Below are positions 1 through 6,210 of a stretch of DNA of 7,218 nucleotides, one piece after another. The stretch is from Actinomycetes bacterium. Its GTDB lineage: Bacteria > Actinomycetota > Acidimicrobiia > Acidimicrobiales > SZUA-35. Each line of letters starts with the position of its first letter. Positions within the stretch are counted from its first letter, which is position 1. The stretch spans positions 1-7,218 of the forward strand of contig JAAETV010000587.1 in assembly GCA_024227975.1 (NCBI GenBank), written 5' to 3'. Both the position numbers and the translations under genes were made by a program. The notes below the pieces were generated by a model. That model was not told where the DNA came from. It was given only the letters and a program-made list of their open reading frames with translations, and did no database searches.

Positions 1-1
1 C

Positions 2-184
2 ATCGCCGTCGGTGCGCCGGCCTACGGATCTGAGGCCTTGCATGTCAGCGACCGAGCCGAAGTGCTGTCGGTTCTCGGTGATCTGGGAGAAGTAGGTGAG
101 GGGATCGCAGTGCTGGTGAAGGGGAGTCGGGTCGCCGGTCTTGAACTGGTGGCGGCGGATCTGTTGGCTGTACCCGGTGAGTGA
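2..184 (+). CDS. murF: MurF C-terminus (UDP-MurNAc-tripeptide--D-Ala-D-Ala ligase), 5' truncated by window edge
   Basis: This open frame enters from the left edge and gives the last 60 residues of a protein before a TGA. It contains AVLVKGSRVAGLELVAADLL, which matches the typical Mur-ligase C-terminus of MurF: a hydrophobic strand, then KGSR, then a helix beginning with (M/L)E. E. coli MurF ends in a comparable LVKGSR segment. Upstream, AVGAPAYGSEALHVSD fits the end of the third Mur domain. MurF is a cytoplasmic enzyme that joins D-Ala-D-Ala to UDP-MurNAc-tripeptide in peptidoglycan synthesis. The ATP-binding and central domains lie outside the window, so another Mur ligase cannot be fully excluded, although KGSR favours MurF. 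The last codons overlap the GTG of menA as GTGA, so the two genes are probably co-transcribed and translationally coupled. Confidence 0.75.
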   Translation: MAVGAPAYGSEALHVSDRAEVLSVLGDLGEVGEGIAVLVKGSRVAGLELVAADLLAVPGE

Positions 185-1113
185 GTTGGCTTCGACGTCG
201 CAGGTACCTGGTGACTGAGGCAGCTTCAACGTCGGCCCCAGGGTGGCGCCAGTGGGTGGCGGGAGCGCGGCCTCGCACCTTGCCGGCGGCCGTGGTTCCG
301 GTGGTGGTCGGCACCGCCGCTGGGGTCGGTGAAGCCGACGGAGGGATCCTCTGGTGGCGGGCCGCTGCTGCTCTGGTGGTCTCGTTGGCTCTGCAGGTGG
401 CGACCAACTATGTCAACGACTACGCCGATGGGGCTCGAGGAACCGACACTGATCGGGTCGGCCCGATGCGCTTGGTCGGTTCGGGGGCGGCTTCGGTGGG
501 TCAGGTCAAGCGAGCGGCCCTTGCTGCGTTCACAGTCGCTGGTCTGGCCGGCGGTGCTTTGGCCGTTGCGGTTGGTTGGGAGCTGGTCGTGGTCGGGATG
601 GTGTCGATGCTGGCTGGGTGGGCCTATACCGGTGGCCCGAAGCCCTATGGCTACCTCGGCCTCGGTGAGCTGTTCGTGTTCGTCTTCTTTGGGGTTGTGG
701 CCACGGCGGGATCGACCTATGTCCAGACCGAGGCCGTGACTGGACTATCGCTCCTGGCTTCGGTGCCGGTTGGTCTGGCCGCGGTGGCGTTGCTGGTCAT
801 CAACAATCTGCGTGACATCCCTGGAGACACCGAGTCAGGAAAGAGGACGTTGGCCGTCCGGCTCGGCGACACAGCTACCCGATCCCTCTACATGGGATTG
901 ATCGTGGCTGTCGGAGCCGGGATCGTGGCCTGCGCGCTGGTCCGGCCAGCGGCCGCCTTGGGCCTGGTCGGGTTGGTGGCTGCGGTTGGTCCGGTGCGCA
1001 CGGTGTTGAGCGGGGCGAAGGGACCAGCCCTCATCCCTGTGCTCGGAGCAACGGGTCGGGCCCAGTTGCTGGTTGGACTCCTTCTGGCTCTTGGTCTGGG
1101 GATTGGCGGCTAG
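181..1113 (+). CDS. menA: 1,4-dihydroxy-2-naphthoate polyprenyltransferase (MenA)
   Basis: This 310-residue integral membrane protein of the UbiA superfamily attaches a polyprenyl chain to 1,4-dihydroxy-2-naphthoate, giving demethylmenaquinone. The entry motif ARPRTLPAAVVP is at residues 29-40. The first Asp-rich prenyl-diphosphate/Mg site is NYVNDYADGARGTD (76-89), followed by RVGPMRLVGSG. The second site is NNLRDIPGDTESGKRTLAVR (208-227). These motifs and the length are typical of MenA rather than UbiA, which is usually shorter with different motif spacing. About eight or nine hydrophobic segments are visible. The GTG at 181 overlaps the upstream TGA as GTGA. An in-frame GTG at 211 (residue 11), with AGG about seven bases ahead, is a plausible alternative start and also keeps the whole domain. 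No other men gene is in the window. Family assignment is firm; the start is uncertain. Confidence 0.95.
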   Translation: MSWLRRRRYLVTEAASTSAPGWRQWVAGARPRTLPAAVVPVVVGTAAGVGEADGGILWWRAAAALVVSLALQVATNYVNDYADGARGTDTDRVGPMRLVGSGAASVGQVKRAALAAFTVAGLAGGALAVAVGWELVVVGMVSMLAGWAYTGGPKPYGYLGLGELFVFVFFGVVATAGSTYVQTEAVTGLSLLASVPVGLAAVALLVINNLRDIPGDTESGKRTLAVRLGDTATRSLYMGLIVAVGAGIVACALVRPAAALGLVGLVAAVGPVRTVLSGAKGPALIPVLGATGRAQLLVGLLLALGLGIGG

Positions 1114-1135
1114 CGGCGTCAGCCGGTGGTGGCGC

Positions 1136-2164
1136 TCAGCGGTTCACCAGATCGGCTACTGCCTCGAGGAGGGGTGACGGGCCGCTGACCACGAGGGTGT
1201 TGACGACTGACTCTTCCCATTTCTCGAGCTCGTCCCGGATCTTCCCGGCCGGTCCGACGAGGGCGACGTCTTCCACCATGGCGGTCGGGACGGCGGCAAT
1301 GGCCGATGACCTGTCTCCGGCCAGGAACAGCTCCTGGATCTTGGCGCACTCGCTCTCGTAGCCCATGCGAGCGAACACATCGAGGTGGAAGTTGGCCTCC
1401 TTGGCTCCCATCCCGCCGGCGTAGAGGGCAAGCATGGGCCGGATGGCGTCGGCTGCTGCCTCGACATCGTCATTGATCACGATGGGGACGACCGCAGCGA
1501 CGTCGAAGTCGTCGAGGGTGCGAACCGCTCCCGGGCGGTTGAACCCTTCGGACAGGGCATCGAGGTAGAAGGTGTTGTCCTTGGGAGCGAAGAACAGGGG
1601 GAGCCAGCCGTCGGCGATCTCGGCCGTCATGGCCACATTCTTGGGTCCCTCAGCCCCGAGGTAGATGGGGATGTCGGCCCGCAAGGGGTGAACGGTCGAT
1701 TTGAGCGGTTTGCCAAGACCAGTACCCCCCTCGTAGGGGAGCTGGTAATGCTGGCCCTGGTAGCTGACGGGCTCATCTCGGGCCAAGACCTTGCGGACGA
1801 TCTCGACGTACTCCCGGGTCCTGGCCAGGGGTTTGGGGTAGGGCATGCCGTACCAGCCCTCGACCACCTGAGGGCCAGAGGCCCCGAGCCCGAGCCGGAA
1901 CCGTCCCCCCGAGAGATGGTCGATGGCCATGGCGGCCATGGCCATCGCGGTCGGGGTTCGAGCTGAGAGCTGGCAGATGGATGTTCCAAGGCCGATGGTC
2001 GAGGTAGCGGCACCCCACCAGGCCAGCGGGGTGAGGGCGTCGGACCCGTAGGCCTCGGCGGTCCACATGCAATCGAATTCGAGCCGTTCGGCGGTGGCGA
2101 TCTGCTCGGAGGCATCAGGAGGGGGTCCTGCTACCCAGTAGCCGAGTCCGAGTGCCAGGCGCAT
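1136..2164 (-). CDS. LLM-class F420-dependent oxidoreductase (Rv3520c-like)
   Basis: This 342-residue protein belongs to the luciferase-like monooxygenase superfamily, a (beta/alpha)8-barrel fold. Members of the F420-dependent branch transfer hydride between coenzyme F420 and an organic substrate in the cytoplasm. Visible signatures are the N-terminal strand MRLALGLGYW, TAEAYGSDALTPLAWWGAAT (35-54), the GLGTSICQL strand (58-66), DHLSGGRFRLGLGASGPQVV (82-101), PIYLGAEGPKN (166-176) and ADGWLPLFF (184-192). The pattern most resembles the Rv3520c subfamily; the substrate is unknown. The ATG at 2164 is chosen because GGAGG lies six bases ahead and the fold begins directly there. The same frame stays open to 3004, but that extension has no family similarity and runs antisense to a real gene. 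It converges with menA across 22 bp and is divergent from the J-domain gene. Family confidence is high; FMN use instead of F420 cannot be excluded. Confidence 0.92.
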   Translation of the reverse strand: MRLALGLGYWVAGPPPDASEQIATAERLEFDCMWTAEAYGSDALTPLAWWGAATSTIGLGTSICQLSARTPTAMAMAAMAIDHLSGGRFRLGLGASGPQVVEGWYGMPYPKPLARTREYVEIVRKVLARDEPVSYQGQHYQLPYEGGTGLGKPLKSTVHPLRADIPIYLGAEGPKNVAMTAEIADGWLPLFFAPKDNTFYLDALSEGFNRPGAVRTLDDFDVAAVVPIVINDDVEAAADAIRPMLALYAGGMGAKEANFHLDVFARMGYESECAKIQELFLAGDRSSAIAAVPTAMVEDVALVGPAGKIRDELEKWEESVVNTLVVSGPSPLLEAVADLVNR

Positions 2165-2168
2165 GAGA

Positions 2169-2175
2169 AACCTCC
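2169..2175 (-). promoter_or_regulatory. Ribosome binding site of the LLM oxidoreductase
   Basis: On the minus strand GGAGGTT lies directly upstream of the ATG at 2164; GGAGG itself is six bases from the start codon. This near-consensus Shine-Dalgarno decides the start and rules against the 280-codon upstream extension of the same reading frame. Confidence 0.8.
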
Positions 2176-2220
2176 GAGATCGTCGATGCCTGGCCTCAGG
2201 TCTAGCAGCCCTACGATGGG

Positions 2221-2240
2221 CCAACCAGATCCAACCGGAT
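2221..2240. repeat. Imperfect 10-bp tandem repeat in a divergent promoter region
   Basis: Two adjacent decamers, CCAACCAGAT and CCAACCGGAT, differ at one base. They lie 57 bp upstream of the LLM oxidoreductase ATG and 66 bp upstream of the proposed J-domain GTG, inside the 141-bp region from which both genes are divergently transcribed. The ten-base period would put both copies on about the same face of the helix, as expected of a regulator binding site. That role is inferred; two short copies can arise by chance. I see no convincing -35/-10 pair in this region. Confidence 0.4.
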
Positions 2241-2287
2241 CGGGGTTGCGCCGCCCTGATAGGCCAGACGAAGTGGGCCGAGCATCG

Positions 2288-2295
2288 AAGGAGGT
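2288..2295 (+). promoter_or_regulatory. Ribosome binding site of the J-domain gene (start-deciding)
   Basis: AAGGAGGT is a near-perfect anti-16S complement, ten bases before an in-frame GTG at 2306. The spacing is on the long side but workable. The upstream in-frame ATGs at 2186 and 2216 have no comparable site, so this element argues for GTG 2306 as the translation start. Confidence 0.65.
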
Positions 2296-2305
2296 CATCC
2301 GGGCT

Positions 2306-2998
2306 GTGGCTACTCACTACGAGGTTCTCGACATTGCCAGGACGGCCAATCACGCCGACATCCGCCAGGCGTACCATCGGGCCGCTCGACGCTGGCACCC
2401 TGACGGTTTCGTCGATCAGTCGCGGCGAGAGGCCGGACGGGCCGAGGCCGAGATGCGTCGTATCAACCAGGCCTGGGAGGTCCTGAGCGACGAGGCTCGG
2501 CGTAGGACCTACGACCTCGAACTGCGCCGAGGAGTCGGAGGCGGGGGAGTGGGGGCCAATGGCTCGGGGCGGACGGTCAGCGATGATGGCGTCATCCGGA
2601 TCGATCCCCGTTTGCTCGATCCGAGTCTCTTGGCCGCTCGCCGCTTGGCCCAGGGAGAGAGGATCTCGAATCGGAGCTCGCTCGTGTTGAGGGCGGTGCC
2701 GGTGCTGGCCGTGCTCGGTTTGCTGGGGGCCATCTTCGTCTTCACGGCCTATGCGCGAGACAACCCAGATGTGGCAACGACGACGACGTCGCCTGCTCCG
2801 AATCTTGGATCGGGGATCGTAGCCAACGATTGTGTGACTGTGTTGACGGGCCCGGCGTTGCTGGAGCGGCCCTGTGATGCTGGTGCTGACGGACGGGTCA
2901 TTGGTGCGCGGCTGGAGGACGGGGTGTGCCCCCTGGTCACGATCAGGGAGGTACTGCTCATGAACGGGGTCGTCGCCTGCCTCGGTGCGGTGTCGTAG
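2306..2998 (+). CDS. Membrane-anchored J-domain protein with exported four-cysteine domain
   Basis: From GTG 2306 this is a 230-residue protein. The J domain (about residues 4-71) begins HYEVLDIARTANHADIRQAY, has HPD at 31-33 and ends INQAWEVLSDEARRRTYDLE. HPD is the motif through which J proteins stimulate DnaK ATPase. No DnaJ zinc-finger or substrate-binding region follows. A Gly-rich linker (about 76-87) leads to a single transmembrane helix near 127-150 (LRAVPVLAVLGLLGAIFVF), then a Thr/Pro-rich stretch. The last ~60 residues have cysteines at 176, 190, 208 and 225 in a DCV...PCD...VCP...ACLG pattern, resembling the actinobacterial LppU/SCO3897 exported domain. The expected topology is J domain in the cytoplasm, cysteine domain outside. 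ATGs at 2186 and 2216 would add 40 or 30 Arg/Pro-rich residues but lack a ribosome binding site. No dnaK or grpE is nearby; the client is unknown. Confidence 0.85.
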   Translation: MATHYEVLDIARTANHADIRQAYHRAARRWHPDGFVDQSRREAGRAEAEMRRINQAWEVLSDEARRRTYDLELRRGVGGGGVGANGSGRTVSDDGVIRIDPRLLDPSLLAARRLAQGERISNRSSLVLRAVPVLAVLGLLGAIFVFTAYARDNPDVATTTTSPAPNLGSGIVANDCVTVLTGPALLERPCDAGADGRVIGARLEDGVCPLVTIREVLLMNGVVACLGAVS

Positions 2999-3102
2999 CT
3001 TCACCGCGTCGTCGGTCTCCGCCCAAACCCGGCAGTGGTACTTGACGGTCGGAGGCTCTCAGCTCGCGGGTTGTCGAGTTTTGGTGCTCCCGCTTCTGGT
3101 GC

Positions 3103-4581
3103 TCATAGCTCGGGCCGGTGCGACCTGACCTCGTTGAAATCGAGCTGGGCTCGGTTGGCGGCGTCATGGCCGGCACCCCAACCAAGGGGGTCATGGTTCG
3201 CCCTGCTCCGGCGAGAGGTCAGGGTCGGGAACTCCTCCTCGACTACCTTGTCGATCAGGGAGCTCCGATCAGCGAGAACCGGGAGATGATCGCTGGTACC
3301 TCGATCACAATGCTCCGCTTCGACATCGGCATTCACCCTGGCCAGGCGTTGGCCGATGCGGGTGGCGTAGGCGGTGAGGAATGAGGAGCGGAACCCCCGA
3401 CTCCTGCTCCTACTCCCCGGAGGTGCCGCTTCGGACACCTGCTGGAGAGCTTGGTGGGCCTGCACCAGGAGAGAGGTGAACAACAACTCGGTGGCCGTCA
3501 GATCGTTCTGGAAACCGACAACGGAGCAGATGGCGTAGGCGGAGTGCTGGATGACCCGGCAGCGTGAGTTGGTGGCGACATGGTGAAGCAGCAGGCTCTT
3601 TGCATTGGCATAGGGCTCGTCAATGGCGATGCGGATCATGATCGGTTCCTCAGTCCGGCTCGATCGACCCCAGACCATGGCAACGTCGATGGCATGGCGG
3701 GCCATGAGCTCTTGGGCCTTGGCGGTGAACGTCTCGGCCTCAGCCTCGAACGTTGTCGACTCGGCCTGGGCCAGCAGGGCCCGAACCCGTTCCAGGATTG
3801 TGCTGTCCTTCCCACCGTTCGCCTGGGAGCTGAGGTCGATTATCGAGGGCTGCTCTTTGCCAGCCTCGGCACTGTCGGAAGAGGCACCGGGTGGGGGGAT
3901 GATCTTCGCCATTGGGGCCATGATGAGCATCGACATCAACGCTTCGAGGGCTGCCAGGAGGGTGTCGGACCAGTCGGGCAGTTCGTTCGAGGCCAGGTCG
4001 AGTAGCCATCCTCTGGACCCGGTGCCCTCGGGGAGGTCCAGCGACTCGAGGTTGGATACCCAGCGATGGTGGAGGCTGGACGGGGGGCGTGCGGCATGGT
4101 CGGCGGCGATGGCCGAAGCCATGATCTCGCTAGCTCGAGCGCCGGCTTCTCGCCTGGTCTGGCGGACCAGTTCGCTTGGCAACCAGCCCCAAGACCAGAG
4201 TCGCCCCACATGGGCCAACAGGCGGGCCTCGATCTCGTCGGCCACGAGCGTCGGGATATCGCTCCGCAGGGCAGACAGCATGGCCACTCTGACGGGAGGG
4301 CCTATCGTCAGGGTCTGGTCAAGCGCTTGGCTGATGAGCTCACGGCGCCTGTCGGTGGAGGTCTCCTGGCAGTCAGAATCGCGGGGGCCGGTACTGGCCC
4401 CGGAGAAGGGCCAGGGCGGAGGGGCCTGTCGCTCGTTTGAGTTGGTGCTCTCGCGCTGCTGATCCCGTCGATGCGGGTCCTGTCGACGACTGGCTTGGTT
4501 GCGCTTGGCCTCCTGTTGGCGGCGCTTGGCCTTCATCCTGCGGGCCTTATCTGCCCGTCGTTGTCGGTTGGTGGTTCCCAT
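3103..4581 (-). CDS. DUF2786 domain-containing protein with basic N-terminus
   Basis: This 492-residue soluble protein has no assigned function. Residues 1-45 are strongly basic and helical (NRQRRADKARRMKAKRRQQE), suggesting nucleic-acid or ribosome contact. Residues 50-75 are a Pro/Ser-rich linker, and 80-225 a helical region with no motif I recognise. Residues 263-299 match DUF2786: ERVRALLAQAESTTFEAEAE, then KAQELMARHAID. The C-terminal part (about 320-480) has NAKSLLLHHVA, VVGFQNDLTATELLFTSLLV, SFLTAYATRIGQRLA and the closing GWGAGHDAANRAQLD, the usual continuation of DUF2786 proteins. There is no signal peptide, transmembrane helix or HExxH motif. The ATG at 4581 is chosen because the basic segment begins there. 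It lacks a Shine-Dalgarno sequence but has TAGCTT seven bases upstream, suggesting a leaderless mRNA. It is divergent from the amidase and converges on the J-domain gene across 104 bp. Family assignment is confident; function is unknown. Confidence 0.88.
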   Translation of the reverse strand: MGTTNRQRRADKARRMKAKRRQQEAKRNQASRRQDPHRRDQQRESTNSNERQAPPPWPFSGASTGPRDSDCQETSTDRRRELISQALDQTLTIGPPVRVAMLSALRSDIPTLVADEIEARLLAHVGRLWSWGWLPSELVRQTRREAGARASEIMASAIAADHAARPPSSLHHRWVSNLESLDLPEGTGSRGWLLDLASNELPDWSDTLLAALEALMSMLIMAPMAKIIPPPGASSDSAEAGKEQPSIIDLSSQANGGKDSTILERVRALLAQAESTTFEAEAETFTAKAQELMARHAIDVAMVWGRSSRTEEPIMIRIAIDEPYANAKSLLLHHVATNSRCRVIQHSAYAICSVVGFQNDLTATELLFTSLLVQAHQALQQVSEAAPPGSRSRSRGFRSSFLTAYATRIGQRLARVNADVEAEHCDRGTSDHLPVLADRSSLIDKVVEEEFPTLTSRRSRANHDPLGWGAGHDAANRAQLDFNEVRSHRPEL

Positions 4582-4588
4582 GGCCCCG

Positions 4589-4594
4589 AAGCTA
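4589..4594 (-). promoter_or_regulatory. Putative -10 box for a leaderless DUF2786 transcript
   Basis: Minus-strand TAGCTT fits the actinobacterial -10 consensus TANNNT. Seven bases (CGGGGCC) separate it from the ATG at 4581, placing the predicted transcription start on the A of the start codon. No Shine-Dalgarno is present and I see no recognisable -35 hexamer. This is inferred from spacing and consensus only. Confidence 0.45.
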
Positions 4595-4740
4595 CGACGG
4601 GGGTGTGACAGCCATGATCTGGTGAGCGGGTCAGCCCTAGCACCCGGTGCGTTGATCCCAGCATCGAGGGTTCTGGGTCGCAGGTGAACCCCAGGCGCCC
4701 TTCGTCTCGTCTGGCCATCGCTGGCTCACGCCGGTTGGGC

Positions 4741-4746
4741 TAGGTT
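4741..4746 (+). promoter_or_regulatory. Putative -10 box for a leaderless amidase transcript
   Basis: TAGGTT matches TANNNT and ends six bases (CGGCCC) before the ATG at 4753, so transcription would begin at or next to the start codon. There is no Shine-Dalgarno upstream of this ATG, and the protein's amidase fold begins right after it. The -35 region is not recognisable. The call is by consensus and spacing only. Confidence 0.45.
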
Positions 4747-4752
4747 CGGCCC

Positions 4753-6168
4753 ATGGATTTCAGATCACACCGGGTAGTCGACTTGGCGGCCAGTGTCCGG
4801 GCTGGTGAGATCTCGGCTCGGGAGCTGGCGCAGGCGGCTCTCGACCGGATTGAGGAGCTGGACCCCCAGCTGAACGCATTTGTCTCGATCGACCCAGATC
4901 GTGCCCTGGCCGAAGCCACCGAACTCGATGAGCGGCTGGTGGGGGAAGGGGTCGTTGGGATGTTGGCCGGGATTCCCCTGGCGGTGAAGGACCTGGAGGA
5001 TGTCGCCGGCTTTCCCACCCGGTCCGGATCCAAGCTGTCTTCTGAAGCGCCGGCGGCCGGAGACTCGGTATTGGTTGCTCGGTTGCGGGCCGCCGGTTGT
5101 GTCGTTGTCGGGAAGACCACGACACCTGAGTATGGCCACAAGGGGGTGACCGAGAGCCCCCTGTCGGGAGTGACCCGGAATCCGTGGAACCCCGATCGCA
5201 GCCCTGGGGGTTCCTCCGGTGGGTCGGCGGCGGCACTAGCCAGTGGGATGGTGCCGCTAGCTACAGGGTCGGATGGGGGTGGGTCGATCCGAATCCCCTC
5301 CGCCTTGTGCGGGTTGTCGGGGATCAAGACGACCCAAGGCAGGGTGCCGAATGGGGGACCGACGCCGCCTGGTTCGGGATTGTTGTCAGTCAAGGGGCCG
5401 ATGACGAGGGTGATCGCCGACACGGCGTTCGTGCTCGATGCTTGCGTTGGGCCCCACCCGACTGATCCGTTCAGCCTGCCCCTCGCCGGTGCCCCATGGT
5501 ATGAGGCCATGGCCAGCGTCCGATTGCCGGCTGCGGTGGTGTGGTCGCCGACGCTGGGCTTTGCCGAGGTCGATGCCGAGATCGCAGCTATCTGCCAGGC
5601 CGCGGTAGAGCAGTTGGCGGGGGCGGGGACCGAGGTGCGCCAGATGGATGAGGTATGGCCGACCGACCCCGTCGAGCCGTGGCTAGCGATGTGGACGGCA
5701 TGTCGGGCCCGGACCCAGGGTCATCTGCTGGGCAGCCCTGACTTCGAAGAGATCGACGAGTCCCTGCAGGCACAGATCGAATGGGGGATGGGGGTGTCGG
5801 GGGTTGATGTCCTGCGGGCCATCGATGCGGTGCACGAGCTGAGCCTGCTCCTCGACACTGCCTTCGAGCAGGCCCCGGTGTTGGTGACCCCGATCTGTGC
5901 CGGTCAGACGCCCTTCGTGGGGCACAGCGGGGTGGTCAACGACCTAGAAGTGCTGGGCTGGGTCGGGTTCACCTACGGGTTCAACATGACCCGCAATCCG
6001 GCCGGGACGGTGAACGTCGGGTTCACGGCTGATGGGATGCCGGTCGGGTTGCAGGTAGTTGGCCGGCAACGAGACGATGTCGTGGTGCTCCAGACGTTGG
6101 CTGCGCTCGAAGAGTTGTACGGGACCGACCACCGGGCCCCGATCGGGTCTTTGGGGTCTAGCGGATAG
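4753..6168 (+). CDS. Amidase-signature family hydrolase
   Basis: This 471-residue cytoplasmic hydrolase is of usual family length. It shows the full amidase-signature core: catalytic Lys79 in GIPLAVKDLEDVAGF, cis-Ser154 in SPGGSSGGSAAALASG and nucleophile Ser178 in GSDGGGSIRIPSALCG. The Lys-Ser-Ser spacing of 75 and 24 residues equals that of fatty acid amide hydrolase (K142/S217/S241), so the site looks intact. GKTTTPEYGHKG (120-131), LSVKGPMTR (211-219) and the C-terminal PVGLQVVG (430-437) are further family signatures. Such enzymes split carboxylic amides into acid and ammonia or amine; the substrate cannot be read from sequence. GatA, the glutamyl-tRNA amidotransferase subunit, is less likely because no gatB or gatC is adjacent and the sequence looks like the stand-alone amidase group. 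The ATG at 4753 has no ribosome binding site but a -10-like TAGGTT. The gene stands alone between a divergent and a convergent neighbour. Confidence 0.93.
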   Translation: MDFRSHRVVDLAASVRAGEISARELAQAALDRIEELDPQLNAFVSIDPDRALAEATELDERLVGEGVVGMLAGIPLAVKDLEDVAGFPTRSGSKLSSEAPAAGDSVLVARLRAAGCVVVGKTTTPEYGHKGVTESPLSGVTRNPWNPDRSPGGSSGGSAAALASGMVPLATGSDGGGSIRIPSALCGLSGIKTTQGRVPNGGPTPPGSGLLSVKGPMTRVIADTAFVLDACVGPHPTDPFSLPLAGAPWYEAMASVRLPAAVVWSPTLGFAEVDAEIAAICQAAVEQLAGAGTEVRQMDEVWPTDPVEPWLAMWTACRARTQGHLLGSPDFEEIDESLQAQIEWGMGVSGVDVLRAIDAVHELSLLLDTAFEQAPVLVTPICAGQTPFVGHSGVVNDLEVLGWVGFTYGFNMTRNPAGTVNVGFTADGMPVGLQVVGRQRDDVVVLQTLAALEELYGTDHRAPIGSLGSSG

Positions 6169-6186
6169 GAACCGCTCGGTTTGCTC

Positions 6187-6210
6187 ATTCGCCCTCTGAG
6201 GAGGGCGAAT
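6187..6210. terminator. Bidirectional hairpin terminator between convergent genes
   Basis: ATTCGCCCTC (6187-6196) and GAGGGCGAAT (6201-6210) form a perfect 10-bp stem with a TGAG loop. Three more pairs (6183-6185 with 6211-6213) are possible if C6186 bulges out. It starts 18 bases after the amidase stop and 60 bases past the MFS stop on the other strand, the expected place for a shared terminator. Neither side has a T-run, so it is not a classical intrinsic terminator; U-less hairpins are often proposed for GC-rich actinobacteria. The structure is certain; the function is inferred. Confidence 0.65.

Larger units (their letters stand above)
4582..4752. other. Divergent intergenic region between DUF2786 gene and amidase
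   Basis: These 171 bp hold the 5' ends of two genes facing away from each other, with putative -10 boxes next to both start codons. Between them are an 11-base odd palindrome, GCACCCGGTGC (4640-4650), and GGGTTC/GAACCC arms (4668-4673 and 4686-4691) around a 12-base spacer. The second structure overlaps an alternative CTGGG/CCCAG pairing (4673-4677 and 4690-4694). Any of these could be operator sites, but none is strong. I find no convincing coding sequence or RNA gene here. Confidence 0.5.

Noticed and set aside
1107..1126. CGGCT/AGCCG hairpin at the menA-oxidoreductase convergent junction as a terminator.
   Set aside because: The stem has only five pairs with a nine-base loop and no T-run, which is expected by chance in GC-rich DNA.
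1385..1966. A 193-codon plus-strand ORF opposite the LLM oxidoreductase.
   Set aside because: It is antisense to a well-conserved gene and shows only Gly/His/Glu-rich low-complexity sequence.
2165..3004. A 280-codon open upstream extension of the LLM oxidoreductase frame on the minus strand, which would give a 622-residue fusion.
   Set aside because: It is antisense to the whole J-domain gene, is Arg/Pro-rich with no family signature, and the true start has GGAGG six bases upstream. It reflects the low stop frequency of GC-rich DNA.
3623..4462. A 279-codon plus-strand ORF opposite the DUF2786 gene.
   Set aside because: The minus-strand frame carries the recognisable DUF2786 domain; this one is Ser/Arg-rich and matches nothing.
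4668..4692. GGGTTC...GAACCC looked at first like a tRNA T-arm.
   Set aside because: The loop is 12 bases instead of 7, there is no GTTCRA core, and no acceptor, D or anticodon arms surround it.
4740..5510. A 256-codon minus-strand ORF opposite the amidase.
   Set aside because: It overlaps the catalytic core of an intact amidase gene and is Pro/Ser/Arg-rich without recognisable domains.
4753..6168. Assignment of the amidase as GatA, the glutamyl-tRNA amidotransferase subunit A.
   Set aside because: No gatB or gatC is adjacent and the sequence around the active site looks like the stand-alone amidase group. A profile search could settle it.
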